A DNA stretch of 32,498 bases from Anaeromyxobacter terrae. Lineage in GTDB: Bacteria > Myxococcota > Myxococcia > Myxococcales > Anaeromyxobacteraceae. The notes beneath the pieces are model-generated. The model had not been told where the DNA came from. It saw nothing but the letters and a program-made list of their open reading frames with translations, and made no database searches. The stretch spans positions 1-32,498 of the forward strand of contig NZ_JALCYY010000055.1 in assembly GCF_022690685.1 (NCBI RefSeq). The letters run 5' to 3'. Below are positions 24,597 to 31,382 of the stretch, piece after piece (position 1 is the first letter of the stretch; every line of letters starts with the position of its first letter). A program made the translations under genes and the position numbers.

Positions 24597-25217
24597 ATGC
24601 GCACCCCCCGCCTCTTCATCCTCGCCGCTGCCCTCGCCCTCGCGGGGCCTCGGCTCGCCGCCGCCGACACCGCCCCCGGCTCGGGCTGGTCCCTCACGCT
24701 CGGCGTCTGGGGCGGCGCGTCCCGCTACGACGTGCTCGGGCTGAAGCACGGCGTCGAGACGCTCGATCGGAACACCCTCGACGGGAACCTCGACACCTAC
24801 GGCGCCTCCGCGCTCCTCCGGCTCGGCTGGCTCGACGTGGGCGCGCTGTACGAGGGCTCGTTCCGCCAGGCGACGGACAGCTTCGTCCTCACTCCGCTCG
24901 TCGGCTTCAAGTGGGACGTCACCGACCTCGTCCGCGTGGACGTCCTCGGTGAGCTCGGCGGACACCGGATCACGAACATCGGTACCGACGCGCAGTCGGT
25001 CTGGCTGCCCTACGTCGGCGTCCGCCCCACGCTGTCCCTGCGCCTGCCGCTCGGCCCGACGCGCCTCGTCCTCTCCGGCGCGCCGTTCGCGCGCTGGGAT
25101 CTCGTGAAGAAGGACGTCGCGGTGCCGTCCTCGACCGGCGGCACCACGACGCGCTCGACCTACGAGGCCGGCGGCACGACCTTCGGCGTCGTGGGCGGGG
25201 TCGGGATCGAGCTCTGA
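24597..25217 (+). CDS. putative outer-membrane beta-barrel protein
   Basis: A 206-residue exported protein of unknown function. A Sec signal peptide is clear (RTPRLFILAAALALAGPRLAAA, cleavage after AAA near residue 23). The mature part alternates polar and hydrophobic residues in short strands (SLTLGVWGGASRY, ASALLRLGWLDVGALYEGSF, VLTPLVGFKWDV, VRVDVLGELGG, VRPTLSLRLPL), and ends in GVVGGVGIEL, consistent with an 8- to 10-strand barrel, though the last residue is Leu rather than the usual Phe. AGGAG precedes the ATG. No family named. Convergent with the kinase operon across the repeat-rich spacer. Confidence 0.75.
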   Translation: MRTPRLFILAAALALAGPRLAAADTAPGSGWSLTLGVWGGASRYDVLGLKHGVETLDRNTLDGNLDTYGASALLRLGWLDVGALYEGSFRQATDSFVLTPLVGFKWDVTDLVRVDVLGELGGHRITNIGTDAQSVWLPYVGVRPTLSLRLPLGPTRLVLSGAPFARWDLVKKDVAVPSSTGGTTTRSTYEAGGTTFGVVGGVGIEL

Positions 25218-25218
25218 T

Positions 25219-25238
25219 CCGCAGAGGCCCGACTGCGG
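25219..25238 (+). terminator. small hairpin after the outer-membrane protein gene
   Basis: CCGCAG (25219-25224) and CTGCGG (25233-25238) with an 8-base loop, starting two bases after the stop codon. No T-tract; weak. Confidence 0.3.
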
Positions 25239-25256
25239 CCGTCGCGGGTCGGCGGC

Positions 25257-25294
25257 GGTCGCGGTCGAGCCTGGCGGTCGAGGGTCGAGGTCGA
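25257..25294. repeat. short degenerate GGTCGN hexamer cluster
   Basis: Five imperfectly spaced copies of GGTCG(A/C) (25257, 25263, 25276, 25283, 25289), the same unit and orientation as the large array 300 bp further on. Looks like a decayed or nascent array. It is 40 bases past the outer-membrane protein stop. Confidence 0.7.
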
Positions 25295-25589
25295 GTGGGG
25301 CCGACATCGCCGCGTCCAAGGTCACGGTGGCGCGCCGCCGGCGCGACCTCACGTCCTCGGCGGGCACGATGGACGGGGTTCACTTACTGAGATCGGTGCC
25401 GTCCGCCAGACCCCGCCGGCAACGCGGGGCCGTGCGGGCGGGGTTGGGCATGGGCGAGGGCGCTGCGGCCGACCGCGTTGCATTGCGGTCCGTGGGGCGG
25501 GCGGTGCCTACCGCGTCCAGTGCCCGCCTGCGGGCGCGAGGTTCCACCACGGAGGGCGGCGCGCTGCGGGCGGGGGTCGTGGGGAGCTC
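25295..25589. other. 295-bp non-coding stretch between the two hexamer repeats
   Basis: No open frame here has a start with a ribosome binding site or a plausible translation, and no tRNA or known RNA fold is recognised. It lies between convergent transcription units. Confidence 0.5.
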
Positions 25590-25793
25590 GGTCGAGGTCG
25601 GGGTCGAGGTCGGGGTCGAGGTCGAGGTCGGGGTCGGGGTCGGGGTCGGGGTCGAGGTCGGGGTCGAGGTCGGGGTCGAGGTCGGGGTCGGGGTCGAGGT
25701 CGAGGTCGAGGTCGAGGTCGAGGTCGAGGTCGGGGTCGGGGTCGAGGTCGAGGTCGGGGTCGAGGTCGAGGTCGAGGTCGAGGTCGAGGTCGA
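25590..25793 (-). repeat. GACCNC hexamer array, 34 units (read on minus strand)
   Basis: 204 bases of perfect-phase hexamers GGTCGA/GGTCGG on the plus strand, that is GACCTC/GACCCC on the minus strand. Only one position varies (A or G on the plus strand). It begins 30 bases 3' of the stop of the minus-strand kinase gene, mirroring the first array's placement relative to its gene. Translated frames give only dipeptide repeats. Confidence 0.95.
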
Positions 25794-25822
25794 GGGTTGC
25801 GATCGCGGTGGGAGTCGCCGTC

Positions 25823-26338
25823 TCACCCGAGCGCCGCCACCGCGGCCTCGAGCGCGGCTTCGTCCTCCCCGCCGGTCGCGACCACCTCCGGCGCGACGGG
25901 CGGCTCGTATTCGCGGCCGGCGCCGGGGAGCTCCGGTGCCTCGCCCGCCCTGGCGCGCGCCCACAGGCCCTTCGGATCGCGCGCGGCGCAGAGCTTCGCG
26001 GGCACCGCCAGGTGGACCTCGACGAAGCGCGGCGCCAGCGCGCGTACGCGGTCGCGGAAGACGCGGCGGCTCGCGGTGGCGGCCACGATCGCGACGAGCC
26101 CGTCCTCTGCGAGCAGGAGCGCCAGGTCGCCGAGCGTCTCGTAGAACGCGGCCCGCCCGGCGGGGTCGTAGCCCGGCGCCGGATGGAGCGCGGCGCGGAC
26201 GGCGTCCCCGTCGAGGAGCGCGGCGGGGCGCCCCCGCGCGGCGAGCCGCGCCCGCAGTCGTCGCGCGAAGGTGGACTTGCCCGACGAGGGGAGCCCGGTC
26301 ACCCACACGACCGCGCCGCTGGCGCCGCCGTGCCTCAC
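25823..26338 (-). CDS. adenylylsulfate-kinase-like P-loop kinase
   Basis: A 171-residue kinase. Walker A GLPSSGKST at residues 15-23 is characteristic of APS kinase (CysC), with LDGDAVRAALHP, a VAIVAATASRRVFRDRVRA segment, RFVEVHLAVPAKLCAARDPKGLWARARAGE and EYEPPVAPEVV all following the CysC order. However, the usual 'R-x-x-N-I-R' APS-contact region reads PAGRAAFYETLGDL, so sulfate activation is not certain and no cysD/cysN/cysH is nearby. GTG start overlaps the upstream phosphotransferase stop (GTGA), so the two are co-translated. It may phosphorylate another small molecule. A hexamer array lies 30 bases past its stop. Confidence 0.8.
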   Translation of the reverse strand: MRHGGASGAVVWVTGLPSSGKSTFARRLRARLAARGRPAALLDGDAVRAALHPAPGYDPAGRAAFYETLGDLALLLAEDGLVAIVAATASRRVFRDRVRALAPRFVEVHLAVPAKLCAARDPKGLWARARAGEAPELPGAGREYEPPVAPEVVATGGEDEAALEAAVAALG

Positions 26339-27447
26339 GGTCCGCTCTCCTGGAAGAGCGCCTCCGGCGAGTCGAGGTCGAGCCGTCCCGCGTCGAGCGC
26401 GCGCTCGGCGAGGCCGAGGAGCGCGTCGCGCGAGGAGGCGGTGAGGCGCGGGTAGAAGCGCGGCGAGGCGAGCACGAGCGCGCGCCAGGCGAGGTAGGGC
26501 GGCGCGCTCTCGAGCACCGTCGCATCGCCGCTCGCCGCGAGGTAGCGCCCCCAGAAGCGGCGCCACAACGGGCCGAGCGCGCGCCAGCCGCCGGGGTGAT
26601 CGAGCGCGAAGAACGGGTAGTTCACGGCGAGCGCGACGACGTCGTCGGCGGGATCCCCCTTGCCGCCGCGGGAGGCATCGAGGAGCGTGAAGCCCGAGCC
26701 ATCCTCACCCGCGCCGCGCGGGCGGAACACGATGTTGAAGGGGTGGAAGTCGCCGTGGGTGCGCGCGAGCCGCGCGGGGCGATCGCGGAGCCGCCAGCGC
26801 CAGGCGAGGCAGCGCTCCTCGATCGCGCGGAGGCGCTCGGGCGGCGCGGCGGGGACGGCGGGCGGATAGCCGTCCACCATCCCGAAGATCCCCTCGCCGT
26901 GGCCGACGAGGTCGCGCACGGCGCGTCGCCACGCGACCGGGTCGTCCAGCTTCTCCGCGTGCAGCGCCGCGAGGTAGCGCGCGAGCGCGTCCGCGCGCGC
27001 GAGGTCGAGCGGCAGCGCGGCGCTCCCGCGCGCCAGGCGCCGCAGGTCCTCCGCGTAGAGCGAGCCCTCCGCGAAGTCGGTGACGAGGTAGGGCTCCCCG
27101 GTCCCGGCGAGCGAGAGGAAGCGCCCGCCCGCGAGCGCCACCCCCACGTCGAGCGCGCGCACGTGGGCGGGGATCGCGTTGAAGAGCTCGTGCGAGAGGA
27201 GCGCGCCCTCGACGCGATCCGCCCGCCGGTCGTGCCCGAAGGCGTCGGCGCGCTGCGTCCGGAAGACGAACCGGCGTCGCGGGCCGTCGGGCAGGCGGAC
27301 GGTGACGCGCAGCGGCTCGCCGTATCCGATCGCCTTCTCCGCGTCGCCACCCGCCGCGTCCGCCGCGAGCGGCTCGACGGCCTCGAGCGCCGCGCCCGGG
27401 AAGAGCGACGCCGCGAGCTCGCGCAGACCCTCCGGAATCTCCGCCAT
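26335..27447 (-). CDS. aminoglycoside phosphotransferase (APH)-fold protein
   Basis: A 370-residue kinase-like protein. The Brenner catalytic loop RTHGDFHPFNIVF (H231, G232, D233) and the DFG-equivalent LLDASRG near residue 257 show a phosphotransferase fold; the N-lobe strands FVFRTQRAD and LVTDFAEGSL are visible. It is longer than antibiotic APHs and belongs with the general 'phosphotransferase family' proteins acting on unknown small molecules. Its stop overlaps the start of the CysC-like kinase, a pair that occurs elsewhere as one fused polypeptide. ATG chosen; a GC-rich hairpin lies immediately upstream over the weak Shine-Dalgarno. Confidence 0.8.
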   Translation of the reverse strand: MAEIPEGLRELAASLFPGAALEAVEPLAADAAGGDAEKAIGYGEPLRVTVRLPDGPRRRFVFRTQRADAFGHDRRADRVEGALLSHELFNAIPAHVRALDVGVALAGGRFLSLAGTGEPYLVTDFAEGSLYAEDLRRLARGSAALPLDLARADALARYLAALHAEKLDDPVAWRRAVRDLVGHGEGIFGMVDGYPPAVPAAPPERLRAIEERCLAWRWRLRDRPARLARTHGDFHPFNIVFRPRGAGEDGSGFTLLDASRGGKGDPADDVVALAVNYPFFALDHPGGWRALGPLWRRFWGRYLAASGDATVLESAPPYLAWRALVLASPRFYPRLTASSRDALLGLAERALDAGRLDLDSPEALFQESGP

Positions 27448-27454
27448 GCCCTCG

Positions 27455-27487
27455 CCCCCCGCTCGCGCTCATAGCGCGCGCGGGGGG
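27455..27487 (-). promoter_or_regulatory. strong hairpin in the leader of the APH-fold gene
   Basis: CCCCCCGC (27455-27462) pairs with GCGGGGGG (27480-27487), and inside it GCGC (27465-27468) pairs with GCGC (27474-27477) around a TCATA loop: 12 bp with one small internal loop. On the minus strand it ends 7 bases before the ATG and contains the G-rich Shine-Dalgarno, so it may restrict translation. Confidence 0.4.
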
Positions 27488-27666
27488 CCTGGACCCCACC
27501 GCAGCGGGGGCGCGGCGGGTCGCCACGTTCGCGCGGGCGGAGGGTGCTTCCAGGGGGCGAGCGGCCCCGGGGACCGGAGCGCGCGAGCGGGCCGACGTCC
27601 GGCAGGGCAGGGGCGGAGCAGCATTTTCCCTTGGCCGGGCGAGAGGTCGGTCGTAAACACGGGCCG

Positions 27667-28464
27667 ATGCCGCTCGCTCTCATCCCGTGGTTCGAGTTGC
27701 CGAGCCTCTCGCTCGGCCCCTTCACCATCCAATCCTTCGGCGTGCTGTCGGCGCTCGGGATCCTCGCCGCGGTGAACCTCGCCGCGCGCGGCGCCCGCGA
27801 GACCGGCAAGAACCCCCAGGTCATCCTCGACTTCGCGGTGGTCGGGGTGCTCACGGGCGTCCTCGCCGGACACTTCGTGCACCTGTTCTTCTACCACCCG
27901 GAGGAGCTCGAGGACCCCTGGCGCATCCTCAAGTTCTGGGAGGGGCTCTCGTCGATGGGCGGGCTCCTCGGCGGCGTCCTCGCCGCGGCCTTCTACTTCC
28001 GGCGCAAGAAGATCCGCTTCCACGACTATGGCGACGCGTTCGCGCTCGGCGTGGCGCCGGGCTGGGGTATCGCCCGCGTCGGCTGCTTCACCGTGCACGA
28101 CCACCCGGGCATCCACAGCGACTTCTTCCTCGCGGTGCGCTTCCCGGACGGCGGCCGCCACGACCTCGGCCTCTACGAGGCCATCCTGCTGCTCTCGCTC
28201 GGTGCGGTGCTGTGGGTGTTCCACCGGCGGGGTGTCCTCCGCGGCCGGCTGCTCGGGCTCCTCGCGGTGGTGTACGGCGTCGCCCGGTTCCTGCTCGACT
28301 TCCTCCGCGCGCGCGACGTGGCGTACGCGGACGCGCGCTACCTCGGGCTCACGCCGGCGCAGTACGCGGGGATCGTGCTCGTCGCCTACGGCGCGTGGCA
28401 GCTCGCGCGCCGGCCGGGGCCGGCGAGCGAGGCAGGGCGGTTCGCGGCCGGCGCCGGCCGGTGA
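27667..28464 (+). CDS. lgt: divergent prolipoprotein diacylglyceryl transferase (Lgt)
   Basis: A 265-residue inner-membrane protein with about seven hydrophobic segments, reading as Lgt: FTIQSFGVLSALGILAA at the N-terminus, KFWEGLSSMGGLLGG, GIARVGCFTVHDHPG, LGLYEAILLL and YGVARFLLDFLR. Lgt transfers diacylglyceryl from phosphatidylglycerol to lipoprotein lipobox cysteines. The Arg of the signature (ARVG, corresponding to E. coli R143) is kept, but the positions of E. coli H103 and N146 read Met and Cys, so this is either a divergent functional form or a paralogue with another role. The 219-bp upstream spacer is divergent from the APH-fold gene. The stop overlaps a possible GTG start of the next gene. 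Confidence 0.8.
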   Translation: MPLALIPWFELPSLSLGPFTIQSFGVLSALGILAAVNLAARGARETGKNPQVILDFAVVGVLTGVLAGHFVHLFFYHPEELEDPWRILKFWEGLSSMGGLLGGVLAAAFYFRRKKIRFHDYGDAFALGVAPGWGIARVGCFTVHDHPGIHSDFFLAVRFPDGGRHDLGLYEAILLLSLGAVLWVFHRRGVLRGRLLGLLAVVYGVARFLLDFLRARDVAYADARYLGLTPAQYAGIVLVAYGAWQLARRPGPASEAGRFAAGAGR

Positions 28465-28478
28465 TAGAACGGTCGCCG

Positions 28479-30377
28479 ATGGGCGACTCGCGGGCGCGCT
28501 CGGCGCTGGTGCACGTCGGGCGGCCCGCCCCCGACCCGGCCACCGTCGCGGCCGAGGCGCGGCTCCGCTCGACGCTGGAGGAGGTGACCGCGCTCGACCT
28601 CGAGGTCGAGGCGCTCTCCGCCACGCTCGCCGACTTCGCGCGCGTCTACGAACGGGCCCTCGGGGACGCGTTCCAGGAGCTCCACGCGGCCGAGCGGCTC
28701 GTCCGCCGCATCCAGGCCCTCGAGGGCCGGCTCGCCGCGCTCGAGGGCGAGCTGCGCGCCGGCGCGGCCCCGCAGGCCGAGGCGCGGCGCTCCGCGGGGC
28801 GGCTCTCCGTCGCGGCCGCAGCGGCGCGCGCCGCGCGGACGCGGGACGGCGCGACGGCGGAGGAGGACGCGCCCGAGCGCGAAGGGGACTCCGGAGACGC
28901 GGACGCGGACGAAGCGGCCGCGCTCCTCGAGCCGGAGGCGCTCGCGCTGAAGCGCCTCCACCGGAGCCTCGCGCGCCTGCTCCACCCCGACCTCGCCCAG
29001 GACGACGGCGCGCGCGAGCGGCTCGGGGAGCTCATGGCGCGCGCGAACGCGGCGTACGAGGCGGGGGACCTCGCCACGCTCGAGCTCATGTCCGAGCGGC
29101 TCGGCGCGGGCGAGCTCGACCCGGACGTCTCGCCCGAGGAGCGGCGCGCGCACCTCGAGCGGCGGACGGCCGCGCTCGAGCGGATCCGCGCGGCGCTCGG
29201 GCGCGAGCGCGAGCGGCTCCTGCGGTGCGATACGGCGCGGTTGCTCGCGGAGTCGCGCCGGCGTGCCCAGGCGGGCGGGGACCTGATCGCGGAGACGCAC
29301 GTCGATCTCGCCGACGAGGCGCGCGCGGCGTTCGCGGACGCGCTCGTGCGGCTGGGGCGGCTCGGCACGGCTGCGCGCGCGCTCGCGCGCGCGAGGACGG
29401 CGGTCATGACGAAGATCGAGAGGCGCGGGCCGACCGGTGCGCGGCGGGCGTTCGATCCGCTGGCGGAGGGCGGGCTCGTGCGGATGGGCGCGGCTCGGCT
29501 CGAGCGGCAGCGGGCCACGCCGGCGGCGCGCGACCTCGCGCGCAAGCTCGAGGAGGCGGCGCAGGCGGCGCCGGCCGAGGCGGCGCTGACCCTGCTCGCG
29601 TTCTTCGCGGAGGAGGCGGGGGGACGCCCGCCGGACGCGATCGCGCGAGGGGAGGGTTGGGCCGGGGTCTGGGAGCGCTTGCGTCCGGCGCTGCCGGACG
29701 CGCCGGAGCTCGCGCGCGTCCTCGCACGCCTGCCGCGGCACCTCGTGCTCGGCGCGCGCGCGCACGGCGACGAGGTCGTGGCGGGCGTCCAGCTCGCCGA
29801 GGCGGAGCTCCTCGCCGGCGTGCGCATCGCGCTCGAGCGCGAGCAGGTCGCGGCGCTCGCGCGCGCGGTGCTCGCGGCGCTCGGGCCGTCCGAGGCGTGC
29901 GCGGAGTGCGGCGCGAGCGGCCCGGCCCAGCACCTCCTCCGCACGCGCGGGCTCGACGAGCGCCACGGCGTCGCCTGCCCCGGCTGCGGCGCGATCCTCC
30001 GCAGCTACTGGCGCTACGGCGAGCTGGACGGACTCGAGGCGCTCGCGCCGCACGCCCTCAGGCTGGGGCTCGTCGCCGAGGTGACCGCGCAGCTCGCCGG
30101 CACGGCGATCGGGTTCCAGATGCTCCCCGCGGAGCGCGAGCGGCTCACCGCGGCGGGGCTCCTCCGCCGCTTCGCCGAGCTGTACCTCGTCCCCTACGAC
30201 GTCTCACTGCCGGACGAGGCGCTGTCGGTCGGCACTCCCCGCGGCGTGCTCTCCGGGAAGATTCCGGTTCCCCCCCGCGCGAAGCTGCGCCTGGTGCTGG
30301 ATCCGGCCTGCGGCACTTCGCCCGAGGGGCTGCTCGACCAGCTCCGCCACCGGATCGAGCGCCGCTTCCGGCCCTAG
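28479..30377 (+). CDS. J-domain-like protein with C-terminal zinc ribbon
   Basis: A 632-residue cytosolic protein. Residues ~25-120 are a Glu/Arg/Ala/Leu-rich coiled coil; residues ~150-200 form a J-like helix pair with the HPD motif (H169-P170-D171 in LARLLHPDLAQ) followed by ELMARANAAYEAGD, as in DnaJ helix III. Another long helical stretch follows (200-460), then a zinc ribbon with C474xxC477 and C500xxC503 and a C-terminal alpha/beta domain. Similar HPD-containing coiled-coil proteins are annotated as 'molecular chaperone DnaJ' in high-GC bacteria; a DnaK-stimulating role is inferred. ATG 28479 is used; GTG 28461 overlapping the lgt stop (GTGA) would add six residues. Confidence 0.75.
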   Translation: MGDSRARSALVHVGRPAPDPATVAAEARLRSTLEEVTALDLEVEALSATLADFARVYERALGDAFQELHAAERLVRRIQALEGRLAALEGELRAGAAPQAEARRSAGRLSVAAAAARAARTRDGATAEEDAPEREGDSGDADADEAAALLEPEALALKRLHRSLARLLHPDLAQDDGARERLGELMARANAAYEAGDLATLELMSERLGAGELDPDVSPEERRAHLERRTAALERIRAALGRERERLLRCDTARLLAESRRRAQAGGDLIAETHVDLADEARAAFADALVRLGRLGTAARALARARTAVMTKIERRGPTGARRAFDPLAEGGLVRMGAARLERQRATPAARDLARKLEEAAQAAPAEAALTLLAFFAEEAGGRPPDAIARGEGWAGVWERLRPALPDAPELARVLARLPRHLVLGARAHGDEVVAGVQLAEAELLAGVRIALEREQVAALARAVLAALGPSEACAECGASGPAQHLLRTRGLDERHGVACPGCGAILRSYWRYGELDGLEALAPHALRLGLVAEVTAQLAGTAIGFQMLPAERERLTAAGLLRRFAELYLVPYDVSLPDEALSVGTPRGVLSGKIPVPPRAKLRLVLDPACGTSPEGLLDQLRHRIERRFRP

Positions 30378-30489
30378 CGCGGCGCCATCGCGGCGCGCGG
30401 GAGCGTGCAGGGCCGAGCCCCTACCGGGCGCGCGTGCAGCCGGGCTGCGAGACAAGGTCGCGCTTACATCGATCTCCAGGGGTGGGGTC

Positions 30490-30507
30490 TCCCTCGCCCG
30501 GGAGGGA
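30490..30507 (+). promoter_or_regulatory. hairpin overlapping the Shine-Dalgarno of the small exported protein
   Basis: TCCCTC (30490-30495) pairs with GAGGGA (30502-30507); the right arm is the ribosome binding site of the gene starting at 30510. Could modulate translation. The rest of the 132-bp spacer after the J-domain gene has only a weak TTACAT -10-like sequence. Confidence 0.35.
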
Positions 30508-30509
30508 TC

Positions 30510-30884
30510 ATGAAGCGCTTCGCCTTCGTCATCGGTGCCCTGGTCCTCGGTGTCGCCATCGGCTCCGCCCGGCGCGCGCACGGCCCGGACACCGACCTTT
30601 GCTCCGGGTTCACGGCCGGCCGGATGCTCCAGGACCCCGAGCTCGCCCGGGAGTACTTCTCGGCCCTGCACGGCGGTGACGCGAGCGCGCGCGCGCGGCT
30701 CGAGGCGATGGTGGGCGAGCTCCGCGCGGCGCACGGCTGCGGCGGAGCCGGTGAGAGCGCGTCGCAGGAGACGCTCGGGCATCCGCCCGTCTCGCCCAGG
30801 CTCCCTCCGGGCCATCCGCCGGTGGGAGGCACGCCCGCCGTCCCCATCTTCGAGACGCAACCGGGGAGCACGCTCGAGATCTGA
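30510..30884 (+). CDS. small exported or membrane-anchored hypothetical protein
   Basis: A 124-residue protein with an N-terminal hydrophobic segment (KRFAFVIGALVLGVAIGSA) that is either a signal peptide or a single anchor, lacking a lipobox. The rest is polar: a helical stretch LEMLQDPELAREYFSALHGG-like region with two cysteines (DLCSGF and HGCGG) that could form a disulfide, then a Pro/Gly-rich tail (PPGHPPVGG). GGAGGG precedes the ATG. No family recognised. Eight bases after its stop begins the structured element ahead of the response regulator. Confidence 0.65.
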   Translation: MKRFAFVIGALVLGVAIGSARRAHGPDTDLCSGFTAGRMLQDPELAREYFSALHGGDASARARLEAMVGELRAAHGCGGAGESASQETLGHPPVSPRLPPGHPPVGGTPAVPIFETQPGSTLEI

Positions 30885-30892
30885 GCTCTCCC

Positions 30893-30986
30893 GGGCGGAG
30901 CGACGAACGCCTGCTCCAGTGGTTGGTTCCCCAACGGAGCCGGCGCTCCCCGCGGGGGGCGCGGTATAAAGGCGTTCGCTCCGCCC
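30893..30986 (+). ncRNA. candidate structured leader, three-way junction abutting a start codon
   Basis: P1: GGGCGGAGCG (30893-30902) pairs with CGCTCCGCCC (30977-30986), then AACGCC (30906-30911) with GGCGTT (30971-30976), a 16-bp stem with one 3-base bulge. P2: GCTCC (30913-30917) with GGAGC (30936-30940) stacked on GTTGG (30922-30926) with CCAAC (30931-30935), loop TTCC. P3: 30943-30950 with 30955-30962, eight pairs including one G-U, loop CGCG. The linker GGTATAAA closes the junction. P1 ends at the base before the response regulator ATG, and no Shine-Dalgarno is free. No known riboswitch class is recognised; a DNA-level operator with TATAAA as a -10 is an alternative. Confidence 0.45.
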
Positions 30987-31382
30987 ATGACCACGAATCG
31001 TTCCATCCTCCTCGTCGAGGACGACGCCGGAATCCGCGAGAGCGTGGCCGAGTGCCTCGTGTCCGAGGGCTACGACGTCGCGCCGGTCGAGAACGGCAAG
31101 GAAGCGCTCCGCTGGCTCCGCGGCGCGGCGCGGCCCAGCCTCATCGTCGTGGATCTCGTGATGCCGGTGATGAACGGCGCCCAGCTCATCGACGCGCTGC
31201 GCGATGACGCGGCGCTGCGCGACATCCCGGTCGTCCTCATGACCGCGGCGGCGTCGACACCCGCGATGCCGCTCCCTCGCGCCGACGCCTACCTCGCGAA
31301 GCCGTTCGATCTCGGCGCGCTGCTCGACACGGTCGAGCAGCACTCGGCGCCAGCGTCCAGCGCGCGATGCGCGTCCTCCTGA
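30987..31382 (+). CDS. single-domain response regulator
   Basis: A 131-residue receiver with no output domain. Acidic pocket LLVEDDAG near residue 10, phospho-acceptor Asp in IVVDLVMPVMNG near residue 55, the switch Thr in VLMTAAA, and the conserved Lys in YLAKPFDLGAL. Acts as a phosphate shuttle or by protein-protein contact, as in CheY/Spo0F types. No kinase is adjacent; the orphan and hybrid kinases elsewhere in the window are possible but unproven partners. The ATG is directly preceded by the right arm of a long stem. The last 16 bases overlap the following epimerase gene. Confidence 0.9.
   Translation: MTTNRSILLVEDDAGIRESVAECLVSEGYDVAPVENGKEALRWLRGAARPSLIVVDLVMPVMNGAQLIDALRDDAALRDIPVVLMTAAASTPAMPLPRADAYLAKPFDLGALLDTVEQHSAPASSARCASS

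Noticed and set aside
25380..26525. Long open frames through the second array and the kinase genes, on both strands
   Set aside because: They translate to Ser-Thr-Pro or Gly-Val-Glu repeats and to antisense of the two kinase genes, which have clear motifs in another frame.
26335..27447. Aminoglycoside resistance gene
   Set aside because: Only the generic phosphotransferase catalytic loop is present; length and the coupled kinase fit the general small-molecule family, with no transfer or resistance context.
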